From the NCBI RefSeq assembly GCF_016405905.1, contig NZ_JAEFCB010000007.1, forward strand, positions 169,024 through 233,023: 64,000 bases of DNA, written 5' to 3'. Source of the DNA: Variovorax sp. IB41. GTDB taxonomy: Bacteria > Pseudomonadota > Gammaproteobacteria > Burkholderiales > Burkholderiaceae_C. Shown here piece by piece: positions 1 through 8,356 of the stretch. The notes under the pieces are model-generated. The model ran no database searches, was not told the DNA's origin, and worked only from the letters and a program-made list of their open reading frames with translations. The translations under genes and the position numbers were made by a program. How positions within the stretch are numbered: the stretch's first letter is position 1; every line of letters begins with the position of its first letter.

Positions 1-1
1 C

Positions 2-436
2 ACCTTCAATGCGCAGCAGCGCACCCTCGGCTACCAGGACGCCATGAAGGCCGCCAACGTGACGGTGGTGGGCGTGCAGTCGGGCCAGTGGGAAATCGAC
101 AAGGGCAACACGGTGGCCGCCGGCATGATGCGCGAGCACCCGGATCTCAAGGCGCTGCTCGCCGGCAACGACAGCATGGCGCTGGGCGCGGTGGCAGCGG
201 TGAAGGCCGCGGGCAAGACCGGCAAGGTGCTGGTGGTGGGCTACGACAACATCGGCGCCATCAAGCCGATGCTGGCCGACGGCCGCGTGCTCGCCACGGC
301 CGACCAGTTCGCCGCCAAGCAGGCGGTGTTCGGCATCGAGACCGCGCTCAAGGCCATCGCCGACAAGAAGAAGCAGTCGGAGATGCCCGCCGAAGTGAAG
401 ACCGACGTGGTGCTGGTCACCAAGGGCTCCAAGTAA
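2..436 (+). CDS. rbsB: Sugar ABC transporter periplasmic binding protein, C-terminal part
   Basis: This is the last 144 codons of a periplasmic substrate-binding protein whose start lies before the window. The residues match the C-terminal lobe of the RbsB/peripla_BP_4 family: a conserved stretch GNDSMALGAVAAVKAAGK, then VVGYDNIGAIKPMLADG, which closes the sugar-binding cleft, and a Lys-rich tail. It should deliver a monosaccharide, probably ribose, to the RbsA/RbsC transporter encoded next. The 123 bases to rbsA hold a stem-loop repeat, so its message may be more abundant than that of the downstream genes, as is usual for binding proteins. Ribose is inferred from rbsK and rbsD downstream, not from binding residues. 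Confidence 0.9.
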   Translation, partial: TFNAQQRTLGYQDAMKAANVTVVGVQSGQWEIDKGNTVAAGMMREHPDLKALLAGNDSMALGAVAAVKAAGKTGKVLVVGYDNIGAIKPMLADGRVLATADQFAAKQAVFGIETALKAIADKKKQSEMPAEVKTDVVLVTKGSK

Positions 437-471
437 ATGTTGCTCGCCCCCAGGCTGCGCGCACTTCGTGT

Positions 472-536
472 CGCTTCGCCAACCCCCTGCCGGGGGCAAC
501 ACCTGAGGCCCGGCAAAGCCGGTTCCTCGGTGTTTC
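472..536. repeat. Dispersed stem-loop repeat, copy 1
   Basis: A structured intergenic element between rbsB and rbsA. It begins with CACTTCGTGT, has a CCCCCTGCCGGGGG hairpin, then a second hairpin in which AACACC, GAGG and CGGC pair with GCCG, CCTC and GGTGTT around an AAA loop. A second copy with the same order of parts lies at 62904-62975. It may slow or end transcription after rbsB. Confidence 0.75.
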
Positions 537-559
537 TGGAATGAATGAGGTTGCCATCG

Positions 560-2173
560 ATGGCTGATAACGATCGCAGCGCGCCGGTGCTCTCGCTGAG
601 CGCGCTCGGCAAGGACTACGCGGCGCCGGTGCTGGACGACGTGTCGATCGTGCTGAACGCCGGCGAAGTGCTCGCCCTCACGGGTGAGAACGGCGCCGGC
701 AAGAGCACGCTCTCCAAGATCGTCTGCGGTCTGGTGCAGCCCACGCGCGGCCAGATGCTGCTGGACGGCAAGCCCTTCCAGCCCGCCTCCCGCCGCGATG
801 CCGAGCGCCTGGGCGTGCGCATGGTGATGCAGGAACTGGGGCTGGTCACCACGCTGTCGGTGGCCGAGAACCTGCTGCTCGACCGCCTGCCCAACAAGAC
901 CGGCTGGATTCGCAAGGCGAAGCTCCACGAGCTGGCCGCGCGCCAGCTCGCCAAGATCGGCATGGAGAACATCGACCCCGCCACGCCCGTCGCGCGGTTG
1001 GGCATCGGCCAGCAGCAGATGGTGGAAATCGCGCGCAACCTGCAGGACGACACGCGCGTGCTGGTGCTCGACGAGCCCACCGCGATGCTCACGCCCCGCG
1101 AGACCTCGCACCTCTTCGAGCAGATCGAACTGCTGAAGGCGCGCGGCGTGGCGATCGTCTACGTGTCGCACCGCCTGGAAGAACTGCAGCGCATCGCCGA
1201 CCGCGTGGCGGTGCTGCGCGACGGCAAGCTGGTGGACGTGCGCGCCATGGCCGGCGTGCGCGAATCCGAACTCGTGCAGCGCATGGTCGGCCGCGCGGTG
1301 CACGAGCACGAAGGGCGCGCGCGCCGCGTCGCCGGGCCGGTGCTGCTGAGCGCGCGCGGCCTCGGCCGGGCGCAGATGGTGCGCGATGTCGACATCGACC
1401 TGCGCGCCGGAGAAATCATGGGCCTCGCGGGTCTCGTCGGCTCGGGCCGGACCGAGCTGGTGCGCCTCCTGTTCGGCGCCGACCGCGCGGACCGCGGCGA
1501 GATTTCGCTCCACGACCCGAAGTCTGGCGCAGAGCCGGTACAGCGCGTGCGCAAGGGCTGGCGCTCGCCGATGCAGGCGATTCGCGCCGGCATCGGCCTC
1601 GTCACCGAAGACCGCAAGTCGCAGGGCCTGCTCCTCACGCAATCGATCCGCGTCAACGCGACGCTCAGCGACCTGGGCGCGATCTCGCACGCCGGCTGGC
1701 TGCAGCGCGCCAAGGAACGCAGCATCGCGCGGCAACTGGTGGAGCTCTTGCGCATCCGCTCGCGCAGCATCGAACAACCCGTCGCCACGTTGAGCGGCGG
1801 CAACCAGCAGAAGGTGGTGTTCGCGCGCTGGCTGCACCGCGAATGCAAGGTGCTGCTGCTGGACGAACCCACGCGCGGCGTGGACGTCGGTGCGCGCGCC
1901 GATCTCTACGCCGAACTCGACCGCATGACCGACGCCGGCAAGGCGCTCCTGATGGTCTCGAGCGACCTGCGCGAACTGATGGCGATGTGCGACCGCATCG
2001 GCGTGATGAGCGCGGGCAAGCTGGTCGCGGTGTTCGAGCGCGGCGAGTGGAGCGAACAATCGCTGCTCGCCGCCGCCTTCAGCGACGCGACCGGACGCCC
2101 CGCGGCCGCCTCATCCACGACTCCCGTCCCCGATTCGAACCCGGCCCAACCGGCCACTGCCGAGACACCATGA
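560..2173 (+). CDS. rbsA: Sugar ABC transporter ATPase (two nucleotide-binding domains)
   Basis: Cytoplasmic ATPase of a ribose-family (CUT2) importer, 537 aa. Both halves carry an ABC domain. The first has the Walker A GENGAGKST (about residue 43), a degenerate signature (GIGQQQMVEIA) and Walker B LVLDEPTAML. The second has a weakened P-loop (GLVGSGRTEL), a good signature LSGGNQQKV and LLLDEPTRGVD, the usual asymmetry of RbsA/XylG/MglA. I prefer the ATG at 560 because GAGG at 547-550 sits nine bases before it; an ATG at 545 would add five residues. Its stop overlaps the rbsC start (ATGA). The C-terminus has an unusual Ser/Thr/Pro/Ala-rich tail. Confidence 0.93.
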   Translation: MADNDRSAPVLSLSALGKDYAAPVLDDVSIVLNAGEVLALTGENGAGKSTLSKIVCGLVQPTRGQMLLDGKPFQPASRRDAERLGVRMVMQELGLVTTLSVAENLLLDRLPNKTGWIRKAKLHELAARQLAKIGMENIDPATPVARLGIGQQQMVEIARNLQDDTRVLVLDEPTAMLTPRETSHLFEQIELLKARGVAIVYVSHRLEELQRIADRVAVLRDGKLVDVRAMAGVRESELVQRMVGRAVHEHEGRARRVAGPVLLSARGLGRAQMVRDVDIDLRAGEIMGLAGLVGSGRTELVRLLFGADRADRGEISLHDPKSGAEPVQRVRKGWRSPMQAIRAGIGLVTEDRKSQGLLLTQSIRVNATLSDLGAISHAGWLQRAKERSIARQLVELLRIRSRSIEQPVATLSGGNQQKVVFARWLHRECKVLLLDEPTRGVDVGARADLYAELDRMTDAGKALLMVSSDLRELMAMCDRIGVMSAGKLVAVFERGEWSEQSLLAAAFSDATGRPAAASSTTPVPDSNPAQPATAETP

Positions 2174-3156
2174 ACGCAGCCGTCCCGACAACCAATCCGC
2201 GCACCTCCGCACTCAAGGGCCAGCTGGGCACCTACCTCGGCCTCACGATCGTGCTGGTGGGCATGGTCGCGCTCTTCGGCTCGATGAGCGAATACTTCCT
2301 CACGCGCGACACCTTCATCTCGATCGCCAACGAAATCCCCGCGCTCGCCGTGATGGCCGTGGGCATGACCTTCGTGCTGATCATCGCGGGCATCGACCTG
2401 TCGGTCGGCTCGGTGCTCGCGCTCAGCGCGGCCGTCACCGCCGCGGCCATCCTCGAATGGAAGCTCTCGGTGCCGCTGGCCGCGGTGCTCGGCCTGGCCA
2501 CCGGCCTCATCTGCGGCACGGTGACCGGTGCGGTGTCGGTCGCCTGGCGGCTGCCGAGCTTCATCGTCTCGCTGGGCATGCTCGAAGCGGTGCGCGGCGG
2601 CGCGTACCTGGTCACCGACTCGCGCACGCAGTACGTGGGCGATGCGATCTCGGGCCTGGCCGCGCCGTGGATCGGCGGCATCTCCGCCGCCTTCGTGCTC
2701 GCGGTGGTGCTGGTCGTCGTCGGGCAGATGGTGCTCACGCGCACGGTGTTCGGGCGGCATGTGGTGGGCATCGGCACGAACGAAGAGGCGATGCGCCTGG
2801 CAGGTGTCGATCCTCGGCCGATCCGCATCATCGTGTTCGCGGTTACCGGTCTTCTCGCGGGCCTCGCGGGCCTGATGCAGTCGGCCCGCCTCGAAGCGGC
2901 CGACCCGAACGCGGGCGTCGGCATCGAACTGCAGGTGATCGCGGCCGTGGTCATCGGCGGCACCAGCCTCATGGGCGGGCGCGGCTCGGTGGTCAACACC
3001 TTCTTCGGCGTGCTGATCATCGCGGTGCTCGAGGCCGGGCTGGCGCAGGTGGGGGCGAGCGAGCCGAGCAAACGCATCATCACGGGCGCCGTGATCGTGG
3101 TTGCGGTGATCATCGACACCTTGCGCCAGCGCCGCGCGGACCGCCGCCTGGCCTAG
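2170..3156 (+). CDS. rbsC: Sugar ABC transporter permease
   Basis: Inner-membrane permease of the ribose-type importer, 328 aa, the usual length for RbsC. It is strongly hydrophobic with about eight to ten membrane spans. It contains the family motif GIDLSVGSVLAL (about residues 76-87) and the ATPase-coupling loop around NEEAMRLAGVDP and VIGGTSLMGGRGS. The ATG at 2170 overlaps the rbsA stop by four bases, so translation is probably coupled. The frame is open far upstream, but that part is a shadow of rbsA. A 161-bp palindrome follows at once and may cut transcription before the regulator gene. Confidence 0.95.
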   Translation: MNAAVPTTNPRTSALKGQLGTYLGLTIVLVGMVALFGSMSEYFLTRDTFISIANEIPALAVMAVGMTFVLIIAGIDLSVGSVLALSAAVTAAAILEWKLSVPLAAVLGLATGLICGTVTGAVSVAWRLPSFIVSLGMLEAVRGGAYLVTDSRTQYVGDAISGLAAPWIGGISAAFVLAVVLVVVGQMVLTRTVFGRHVVGIGTNEEAMRLAGVDPRPIRIIVFAVTGLLAGLAGLMQSARLEAADPNAGVGIELQVIAAVVIGGTSLMGGRGSVVNTFFGVLIIAVLEAGLAQVGASEPSKRIITGAVIVVAVIIDTLRQRRADRRLA

Positions 3157-3157
3157 G

Positions 3158-3318
3158 AGAAGGTGTGAACGAATCCGCCATGCCCGCTCATCCCACCCAG
3201 GCGCACCCGCTCGGCGTTGCAAATGCTCGCCATAGCGCGAGCTATGGCTGCGCTTTGCGCCTTGAGCGGGCGCGCCTGGGCGGGCTGCTCGGGCACGCCG
3301 GATCCATTCACACCTTCT
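3158..3318. repeat. Long imperfect palindrome between rbsC and the LacI gene
   Basis: The 161 bases read almost as one inverted repeat. The outer arms are AGAAGGTGTGAA (3158-3169) and TTCACACCTTCT (3307-3318). Further inward, TCCGCCATGCCCG pairs with CGGGCACGCCGGA and CCCACCCAGGCGC pairs with GCGCGCCTGGGCGGG. The centre is GCCATAGC/GCTATGGC around GCGA (3229-3248). It fills the whole gap between the two genes. It resembles the element at 50713-50891 in design but not in sequence. Confidence 0.85.
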
Positions 3319-3350
3319 GACGCTTCCCACGGAACGAGGAACAACAACCC

Positions 3351-4448
3351 ATGGCCACCATCAAGGACGTCGCGCTGCGCGCGGGAGTCTCCGTCACCAC
3401 CGTCTCGCACGTGGTCAACGACACGCGCCATGTGAGCGCCAAGGGCCGCGAGCGCGTGGAGCTCGCCATCCGCGAGCTGGGCTACGTGCCCAACGCGATG
3501 GCGCGAAGCTTGAAGAGCAATACCACCTCGACGCTCGGGATGCTGATTCCGAACAGCTCCAATCCCTACTTCGCCGAGATCGTGCGCATCGTGGAAGACC
3601 GGTGCTTCGGCGCCGGCTACACGCTGGTGCTGTGCAACACCGACGACGAGCCCCGCCGCCAGAGCGTGTACCTGCAGGTGCTGGCCGAGCGCCGCATCGA
3701 CGGGCTGATCGTGGTGTCCACGGGCGACGACGATTCGCTGGTGACGCAACTGCAGGGCCTGCGCATTCCCACGGTGCTGGTGGACCGCGAGATCGCCGAC
3801 CCGAGCTGCGACCTGGTGGAAACCGCGCACATGCAGGGCGGCCTGCTCGCGGTGCGGCACCTCTTGTCGCTCGGCCACAAGCGCATCGCCTGCATCGGCG
3901 GGCCTGAGGGCCTCACGCCCAGCGAGCAGCGCATCGAGGGCTGGCGCATGGCGCTGGCCGAGACCGGATCGGCGCCGAACGCCGATGCGCTGTTGTGGCG
4001 CGGCGCGTTCACCAGCCAGAGCGGCTACGAGGCGATGCACGCCATCCTGCGCACGGAAAACCCGCCTTCGGCCGTGTTCGTCTGCAACGACCTGATGGCC
4101 ATCGGCGCGCTGCGCGCCGCGCATGAAAGCGGCGTGCACGTGCCCGACGAACTCTCGATCGTCGGCTTCGACGACATCGAACTCTCGGCCTACACCAGCC
4201 CGCCGCTCACCACCGTCGCGCAGCCCAAGGAGCGCATCGGCGCGCTGGCGGTCGACATGCTGCTGGAGCGCGTGGGCGGCAAGCGGCGCGATGCGCGCAA
4301 GGTGGTGCTGCAGCCCGAGCTGCGCGTGCGCGCCTCGACCGCGCGCCATGCGAGCTTTCGCGAACCCGCCGCGCCCACGCCTTCATCTGCAGCGCCCGCA
4401 TCGAGCGCGGCGCCTTCAACGGAAAACCGAAAGTCCCGCACCCCGTGA
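3351..4448 (+). CDS. rbsR: LacI-family transcriptional regulator of the ribose operon
   Basis: A 365-aa repressor-type regulator. The N-terminal helix-turn-helix reads TIKDVALRAGVSVTTVSHVVN with the hinge helix near residues 45-60. A periplasmic-binding-protein-like effector domain follows (GMLIPNSSNPYFAEIVRIVE, then VCNDLMAIGALRAA and IVGFDDIELSAYTSPPLTTV). It probably senses the imported sugar and controls this operon. Its place inside the operon, between transporter and kinase, suggests autoregulation, but the operator was not identified. The C-terminal 35 residues are a Pro/Ala/Ser tail not typical of the family. Its stop overlaps the GTG start of rbsK. Confidence 0.92.
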   Translation: MATIKDVALRAGVSVTTVSHVVNDTRHVSAKGRERVELAIRELGYVPNAMARSLKSNTTSTLGMLIPNSSNPYFAEIVRIVEDRCFGAGYTLVLCNTDDEPRRQSVYLQVLAERRIDGLIVVSTGDDDSLVTQLQGLRIPTVLVDREIADPSCDLVETAHMQGGLLAVRHLLSLGHKRIACIGGPEGLTPSEQRIEGWRMALAETGSAPNADALLWRGAFTSQSGYEAMHAILRTENPPSAVFVCNDLMAIGALRAAHESGVHVPDELSIVGFDDIELSAYTSPPLTTVAQPKERIGALAVDMLLERVGGKRRDARKVVLQPELRVRASTARHASFREPAAPTPSSAAPASSAAPSTENRKSRTP

Positions 4449-5428
4449 GTCCGAAGCCTTCTTCCCGCAGTCCCGAGCCACCATCGGTGCCCCCGGTGCC
4501 ACCCCGCATCGTGGTGCTCGGCAGCCTCAACATGGACCTGGTGCTGCGCGTCCCCCACGCACCGGCCGCGGGCGAAACCCTGATCGGCCATTCGATCGCC
4601 AACATCCCCGGCGGCAAGGGCGCCAACCAGGCCGTGAGCTGCGCGCGCGAAGGCGGCCAGGTGCGCATGATCGGCTGCGTGGGCGACGACGCCCACGGCC
4701 GTGCGCTGCGCGAATCGCTGGAGCGCGACGGCATCGACACCGCCGCGCTGCGCACTGTCGATGCCGAGCCCACCGGCACGGCGCTCATCCTGGTGGAAGA
4801 CAGCGGCCAGAACCGCATCGTGATGATCCCCGGTGCCAACGCGAAGGTCGAGATCGACGAGGCCGCGCTGCGCGAGCAGTTGCACGGCGCGGCCTTTCTC
4901 GTGATGCAGTTCGAGACGCCGATGGAGCAGGTCGCACGTGCCATCTCGGTGGCGCACGAGGCAGGCTGCAAGGTGCTGCTGAATCCGTCGCCGGTGCAGG
5001 CGATCGCCGAGCCGCTCTGGCCGCGCATCGACACGCTGGTGGTCAACGAGATCGAGGCCCAGACGCTGTGCGGCCAGTCGGCCGACAGCCCGCAAGACGC
5101 CGCGCTCGCGGGCCGGGCGCTGCGCGCCAAGGGCATCGCGCGCGTGGTCGTCACACTCGGTTCGCGCGGCGCGGTGGCCATCGATGCCGACGGTGCACGC
5201 CACCATCCCGCGCCGAAGGTGCAGGCCGTCGACACCACCGCCGCCGGCGACACCTTTCTCGGTGCGCTCGCCGTGGCGCTCGGCGAGGGCCAATCGTTCG
5301 ACGAGGCCGTGCGCCTGGGCGTCCGCGCCGCGGCGCTGTGCATCCAGCAGCCCGGCGCCCAACCCTCCATTCCGCAGCGCGACGCCGTGCTGCAAAGCCC
5401 CCTGCCTCCCGACTGGATCACGCTGTGA
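4445..5428 (+). CDS. rbsK: Ribokinase
   Basis: PfkB-family sugar kinase, 327 aa, which phosphorylates D-ribose to ribose 5-phosphate with ATP. The first PfkB signature is PGGKGANQAVSCAREGG (about residues 54-70). The second, DTTAAGDTFLGALAVAL (about residues 261-277), holds the catalytic Asp and anion hole. An N-terminal Pro/Ser-rich stretch of about 20 residues precedes the first beta strand (IVVLGSLNMDL) and is longer than usual. The start is a GTG overlapping the LacI stop by four bases. The gene ends in a GTGA overlap with rbsD, so the three are very likely co-translated. Confidence 0.94.
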   Translation: MSPKPSSRSPEPPSVPPVPPRIVVLGSLNMDLVLRVPHAPAAGETLIGHSIANIPGGKGANQAVSCAREGGQVRMIGCVGDDAHGRALRESLERDGIDTAALRTVDAEPTGTALILVEDSGQNRIVMIPGANAKVEIDEAALREQLHGAAFLVMQFETPMEQVARAISVAHEAGCKVLLNPSPVQAIAEPLWPRIDTLVVNEIEAQTLCGQSADSPQDAALAGRALRAKGIARVVVTLGSRGAVAIDADGARHHPAPKVQAVDTTAAGDTFLGALAVALGEGQSFDEAVRLGVRAAALCIQQPGAQPSIPQRDAVLQSPLPPDWITL

Positions 5429-5823
5429 AACGCTCTCCCCTGCTGCATGCCGAACTCTCGCAAGTGATCGCCGCGCTGGGGCATGGCGACATGCTTGTCA
5501 TCGGCGATGCCGGCCTGCCGATTCCCGATGGCCCCAAGCGCATCGACCTGGCGCTCACGCCCGGCATTCCGCGCGTCGCGGACGTGCTCAAGGCGGTGCT
5601 GTCGGAGATGCAGGTGGAACGCGCGCTGCTCGCACGCGAGGCGGTGGAGCAACTGCCGGCCGGCGCGTTGCCCGCCTGGTGCGAGGGTCAACTGGCCGTC
5701 GTGCCCGAGACGATCTCGCACGAGGAGCTCAAGCGCCTGAGCGCGAGGGCCAAGGCTGTCATTCGCACCGGCGAATGCACGCCCTACGCGAACATCATTC
5801 TCTGTTCGGGCGTGACCTTCTGA
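5425..5823 (+). CDS. rbsD: D-ribose pyranase
   Basis: RbsD family protein, 132 aa, which speeds the interconversion of pyranose and furanose forms of ribose so that ribokinase receives its substrate. Family marks are GHGDMLVIGDAGLPIP (residues 18-33, with the catalytic His) and the C-terminal RTGECTPYANIILCSGVTF, whose Tyr and Asn line the active site. The start is GTG, overlapping the rbsK stop by four bases. The protein is slightly shorter than the E. coli homologue. It ends one base before the convergent MOSC gene. Confidence 0.94.
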   Translation: MKRSPLLHAELSQVIAALGHGDMLVIGDAGLPIPDGPKRIDLALTPGIPRVADVLKAVLSEMQVERALLAREAVEQLPAGALPAWCEGQLAVVPETISHEELKRLSARAKAVIRTGECTPYANIILCSGVTF

Positions 5824-5824
5824 G

Positions 5825-6706
5825 CTATTCGAACCGGTAGTTCGCGCCCACGGTCTGCCCGACCTTGAGCATGTATTCGACGCCCTGCACCACGATGCAG
5901 TTCATGCCGAAGGTGATGCCCCCATCGACGCGCGCATCCGCGCGGTAGGTGCGCAGCACGTTGCCGACCTCGGGGCTGCTCACGGCGGTGGCCGGGTCGA
6001 TGTCCGGGATCGGGCAGCGCGTGCAGGGCTTGACCGGCTTGAGCTCGGCCTCGCCTTCGGCCGTGGTGACATGCAGCGCATCGACACGGTCTTCGTCGTG
6101 CGACTCGATGCCGGCCAGCACGATGTTGGGCCGGAAGCGCTCGATGCCGACCGCCTCGTGCCCCGCCGCCGCGAGCCGCTCGTTGAGTTCGGCCAGAGAC
6201 CCTTCGCTCGCCACCAAGAGCGGATAGCCGTCGGCGAACTGGTTCAGCGCCTCGGCGCCGTCGGTCCATTTGAGGCTCGACAGCCGCTTGTGCTCCGGGT
6301 CGGAGCGCACCAGCCGCAGGGTCTGCGGCTTGCCGGGCTCGGAGAGGAAATCGCTGAACCACTGGGCGGCGATGTCGCCCATGTCGTAGGCGGCCACCTC
6401 GTCTTTCCACACGCGCACGCGCACCGGTTTCTCGACGCGGTCGAAGGCCAGGTGCAGGGCCAGCATGCCGGGGGCGCGCAGCACCACTTCCATGTGCTTC
6501 ATCTGCGGCCTGATGAGCGCCATGCGCGGGATCTGGCGCTGGGTGACGAACTCGCCGTTGGCATCGACCACCATCCAGGCCCGGTCGAATTCCAGGCCGG
6601 TTTCGGTCAGCAGCATCTCATTCAATTCGACGCCGGCACACGATTTGACGGGGTAGACGAACAGGCGCGCGATGGTGGCTTCGAGGTCGAAAACGGGCTG
6701 CGACAC
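5825..6706 (-). CDS. MOSC-domain protein, YcbX-like
   Basis: A 293-aa cytoplasmic protein with an N-terminal MOSC_N beta-barrel (IARLFVYPVKSCAGVELNE, about residues 9-27) and a C-terminal MOSC domain. The MOSC domain has the conserved cysteine region KPCTRCPIPDID and the end motif FGMNCIVVQ. Such proteins bind the molybdenum cofactor, and relatives such as E. coli YcbX reduce N-hydroxylated compounds. The substrate here is unknown. I chose the GTG at 6706, just after AAGAAAG, because homology-like sequence begins there. The frame stays open upstream to 7033, but that part is antisense to the next gene. Confidence 0.88.
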   Translation of the reverse strand: MSQPVFDLEATIARLFVYPVKSCAGVELNEMLLTETGLEFDRAWMVVDANGEFVTQRQIPRMALIRPQMKHMEVVLRAPGMLALHLAFDRVEKPVRVRVWKDEVAAYDMGDIAAQWFSDFLSEPGKPQTLRLVRSDPEHKRLSSLKWTDGAEALNQFADGYPLLVASEGSLAELNERLAAAGHEAVGIERFRPNIVLAGIESHDEDRVDALHVTTAEGEAELKPVKPCTRCPIPDIDPATAVSSPEVGNVLRTYRADARVDGGITFGMNCIVVQGVEYMLKVGQTVGANYRFE

Positions 6707-6848
6707 GGTGGGGCTTTCTTGAAAATCGACCGCGATTGTCCCGCATCGGCACCGCCCGGGGACTTGGCGTTCCGGCGCGAATGGCGTTAAAACCGCGCCT
6801 TGCGCCTTTGTGTCCCCGTTGCGTCCATCTCCTGGAGAAAGCATCCGC

Positions 6849-7559
6849 ATGGCAGAAGACCTGAGCGAACAGCAGATTCCGATGACCGGGCAGGTCCTGA
6901 TGCCCACGGGCCTGGCGGCGCTGGTGCGCATTCCGATTCCCGGCACCAACCTGTGCATCGAGCTGGACCCGCGCGGCTGGGTGCCCAAGGGCGGCTCGAC
7001 CTCGACGCTGTTCTTCCAGGACATCAAGGGCAAGAAGCACCTGCGGCTGGACTACGGCTTCAACGTCAAGACCAACTCGGTGAACTACCACTGGAACGCC
7101 AACAATGCCACAGGGCATTTCGGCTACGGCGACCACCAGCCCGCGGGCGCGGCGGGCAAGTACGTCTACCAGGCGGCCAAGTATTTCAAGTGGGGCGGAC
7201 GCATCATCGGCATCGTGGGCATGTCGCTGGACGCGGTCTCGGTCGTGCAGTCGGACCGGCCGATGCGCCGCGCCACCGAGGTGGTGTCGGCCTGGGCGCT
7301 GGCACGCGTGGGCTGCGTGGCGGTGGGTGAATACGGCGCGGGTGCGGGCGTGGCGGGCGGGCCCTACGGCATCGCGGCGGGCGGCATCGGCGGCTGCCTG
7401 ATCGGCGGCATCGCGGGCTACTGGGCCGGCGAGAAGATGGCGCAGGCGGCCTTCATCGTCTACGACTGGGCCGACGAGACGGTCTTCACGCCGCTGCTGC
7501 GCGCGGCCGAGTTCGAGGTCAACGCCTTCATGAACGAGCTGGGAACGCCGCGATGGTAG
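6849..7559 (+). CDS. Unknown protein with glycine-zipper region; possible toxin
   Basis: A 236-aa protein that I do not recognise. The first 90 residues look like a soluble beta-rich domain (LVRIPIPGTNLCIELDPRGW, then SVNYHWNANNATGHFGYGD). Residues 105-200 hold two hydrophobic stretches, the second a long run of small residues (GAGAGVAGG, GIAAGGIGGCLIGGIAGYWAG) typical of glycine zippers that insert into membranes. There is no signal peptide. GGAGAAAG lies nine bases before the ATG at 6849. Its last seven bases overlap the next gene. The layout (membrane-active C-terminal half, overlapping soluble partner) resembles secreted toxin/immunity pairs, but that is inference; a structural membrane protein is also possible. 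Confidence 0.7.
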   Translation: MAEDLSEQQIPMTGQVLMPTGLAALVRIPIPGTNLCIELDPRGWVPKGGSTSTLFFQDIKGKKHLRLDYGFNVKTNSVNYHWNANNATGHFGYGDHQPAGAAGKYVYQAAKYFKWGGRIIGIVGMSLDAVSVVQSDRPMRRATEVVSAWALARVGCVAVGEYGAGAGVAGGPYGIAAGGIGGCLIGGIAGYWAGEKMAQAAFIVYDWADETVFTPLLRAAEFEVNAFMNELGTPRW

Positions 7560-8290
7560 GGCGCATCGGGCTGCACACGGTGCGCGCGAGCCTGCCGCCG
7601 GCCCTGGAGCTCGGCCAGCTGGGCGTGGGCCAGTCGATGCTGCTGGTGCAGATGGACGATGCGGACGACGAGGCGCTCGACGCGCTGCACCTGGCCATCG
7701 CCGAAGCCTTCGTGGCGCTGGGCCGCGTCACCTTCCTGGAAGACGTGGAGCGGCCCACGCTCGGCACGCTGTGGCGCAAGCTCTGGAGCCCGGGGCACCA
7801 CCGCAGCGAAGGCGCCGAATGGACGCCCGAGGAAGATGGCACGCGGCACCGCCGCATCGTGCTGCGCAGCGCGTTCGGCGCGGCGGGCGCCGTGGGCACG
7901 GCGCCGGTGGAGCTGGGACTCACCTCGACCGTGAGGCCCGAGGTGGCGGCGCGCCTGTTCGAATTCTCGGGGTGGTTCCAGGGCGCGCAGCTGGTGCTGC
8001 TGTCCAGGGCGGCCGCACCGGGCGTGGACGACCGCTTCATCTGCACGCTGGCAGCGGAGAAGAACTGGTCGGTGCTGGACGCGCTGCCGGCCGAGGACAA
8101 GATGACGGCCGCGGCCTTTCCGGGCGTGGACGGCGCGCTGATGGGCGTGATCGCGCTCGGGGACACCGAAGCGCAGGCCATCGCCGACGCGCTCGCCGAA
8201 CGCTTCACCGCGCACGGCCTGCCCTGGCAGGTGCATGCGCCGGCCGAAACCCTGTCGCGCTACGGCCACGCGCTGGCCCAGGGCGCCTGA
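7553..8290 (+). CDS. Unknown protein, translationally coupled; possible immunity partner
   Basis: A 245-aa acidic, apparently soluble protein without signal peptide or membrane segment. I recognise no domain. Its ATG at 7553 lies inside the last codons of the preceding gene (seven-base overlap), so translation is coupled. It has two similar alpha/beta-looking stretches, VQMDDADDEALDALHLAIAEAF (about residues 32-53) and a late GVIALGDTEAQAIADALAERF, which may be a duplicated fold. If the upstream protein is a toxin, this would be the neutralising partner. A dedicated assembly factor is an alternative. Confidence 0.7.
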   Translation: MVGRIGLHTVRASLPPALELGQLGVGQSMLLVQMDDADDEALDALHLAIAEAFVALGRVTFLEDVERPTLGTLWRKLWSPGHHRSEGAEWTPEEDGTRHRRIVLRSAFGAAGAVGTAPVELGLTSTVRPEVAARLFEFSGWFQGAQLVLLSRAAAPGVDDRFICTLAAEKNWSVLDALPAEDKMTAAAFPGVDGALMGVIALGDTEAQAIADALAERFTAHGLPWQVHAPAETLSRYGHALAQGA

Positions 8291-8356
8291 CGCATCGCCC
8301 CCTCACCGGGCGGGGGCGCGGGAACGGGCACACAACGCAACTCCTACAATCGTCCG

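Noticed and set aside
8349..8356. ATCGTCCG before ubiH, resembling half of the acyl-CoA operator
   Set aside because: The second half-site is absent and the position touches the start codon; an 8-base match is expected by chance in this composition.
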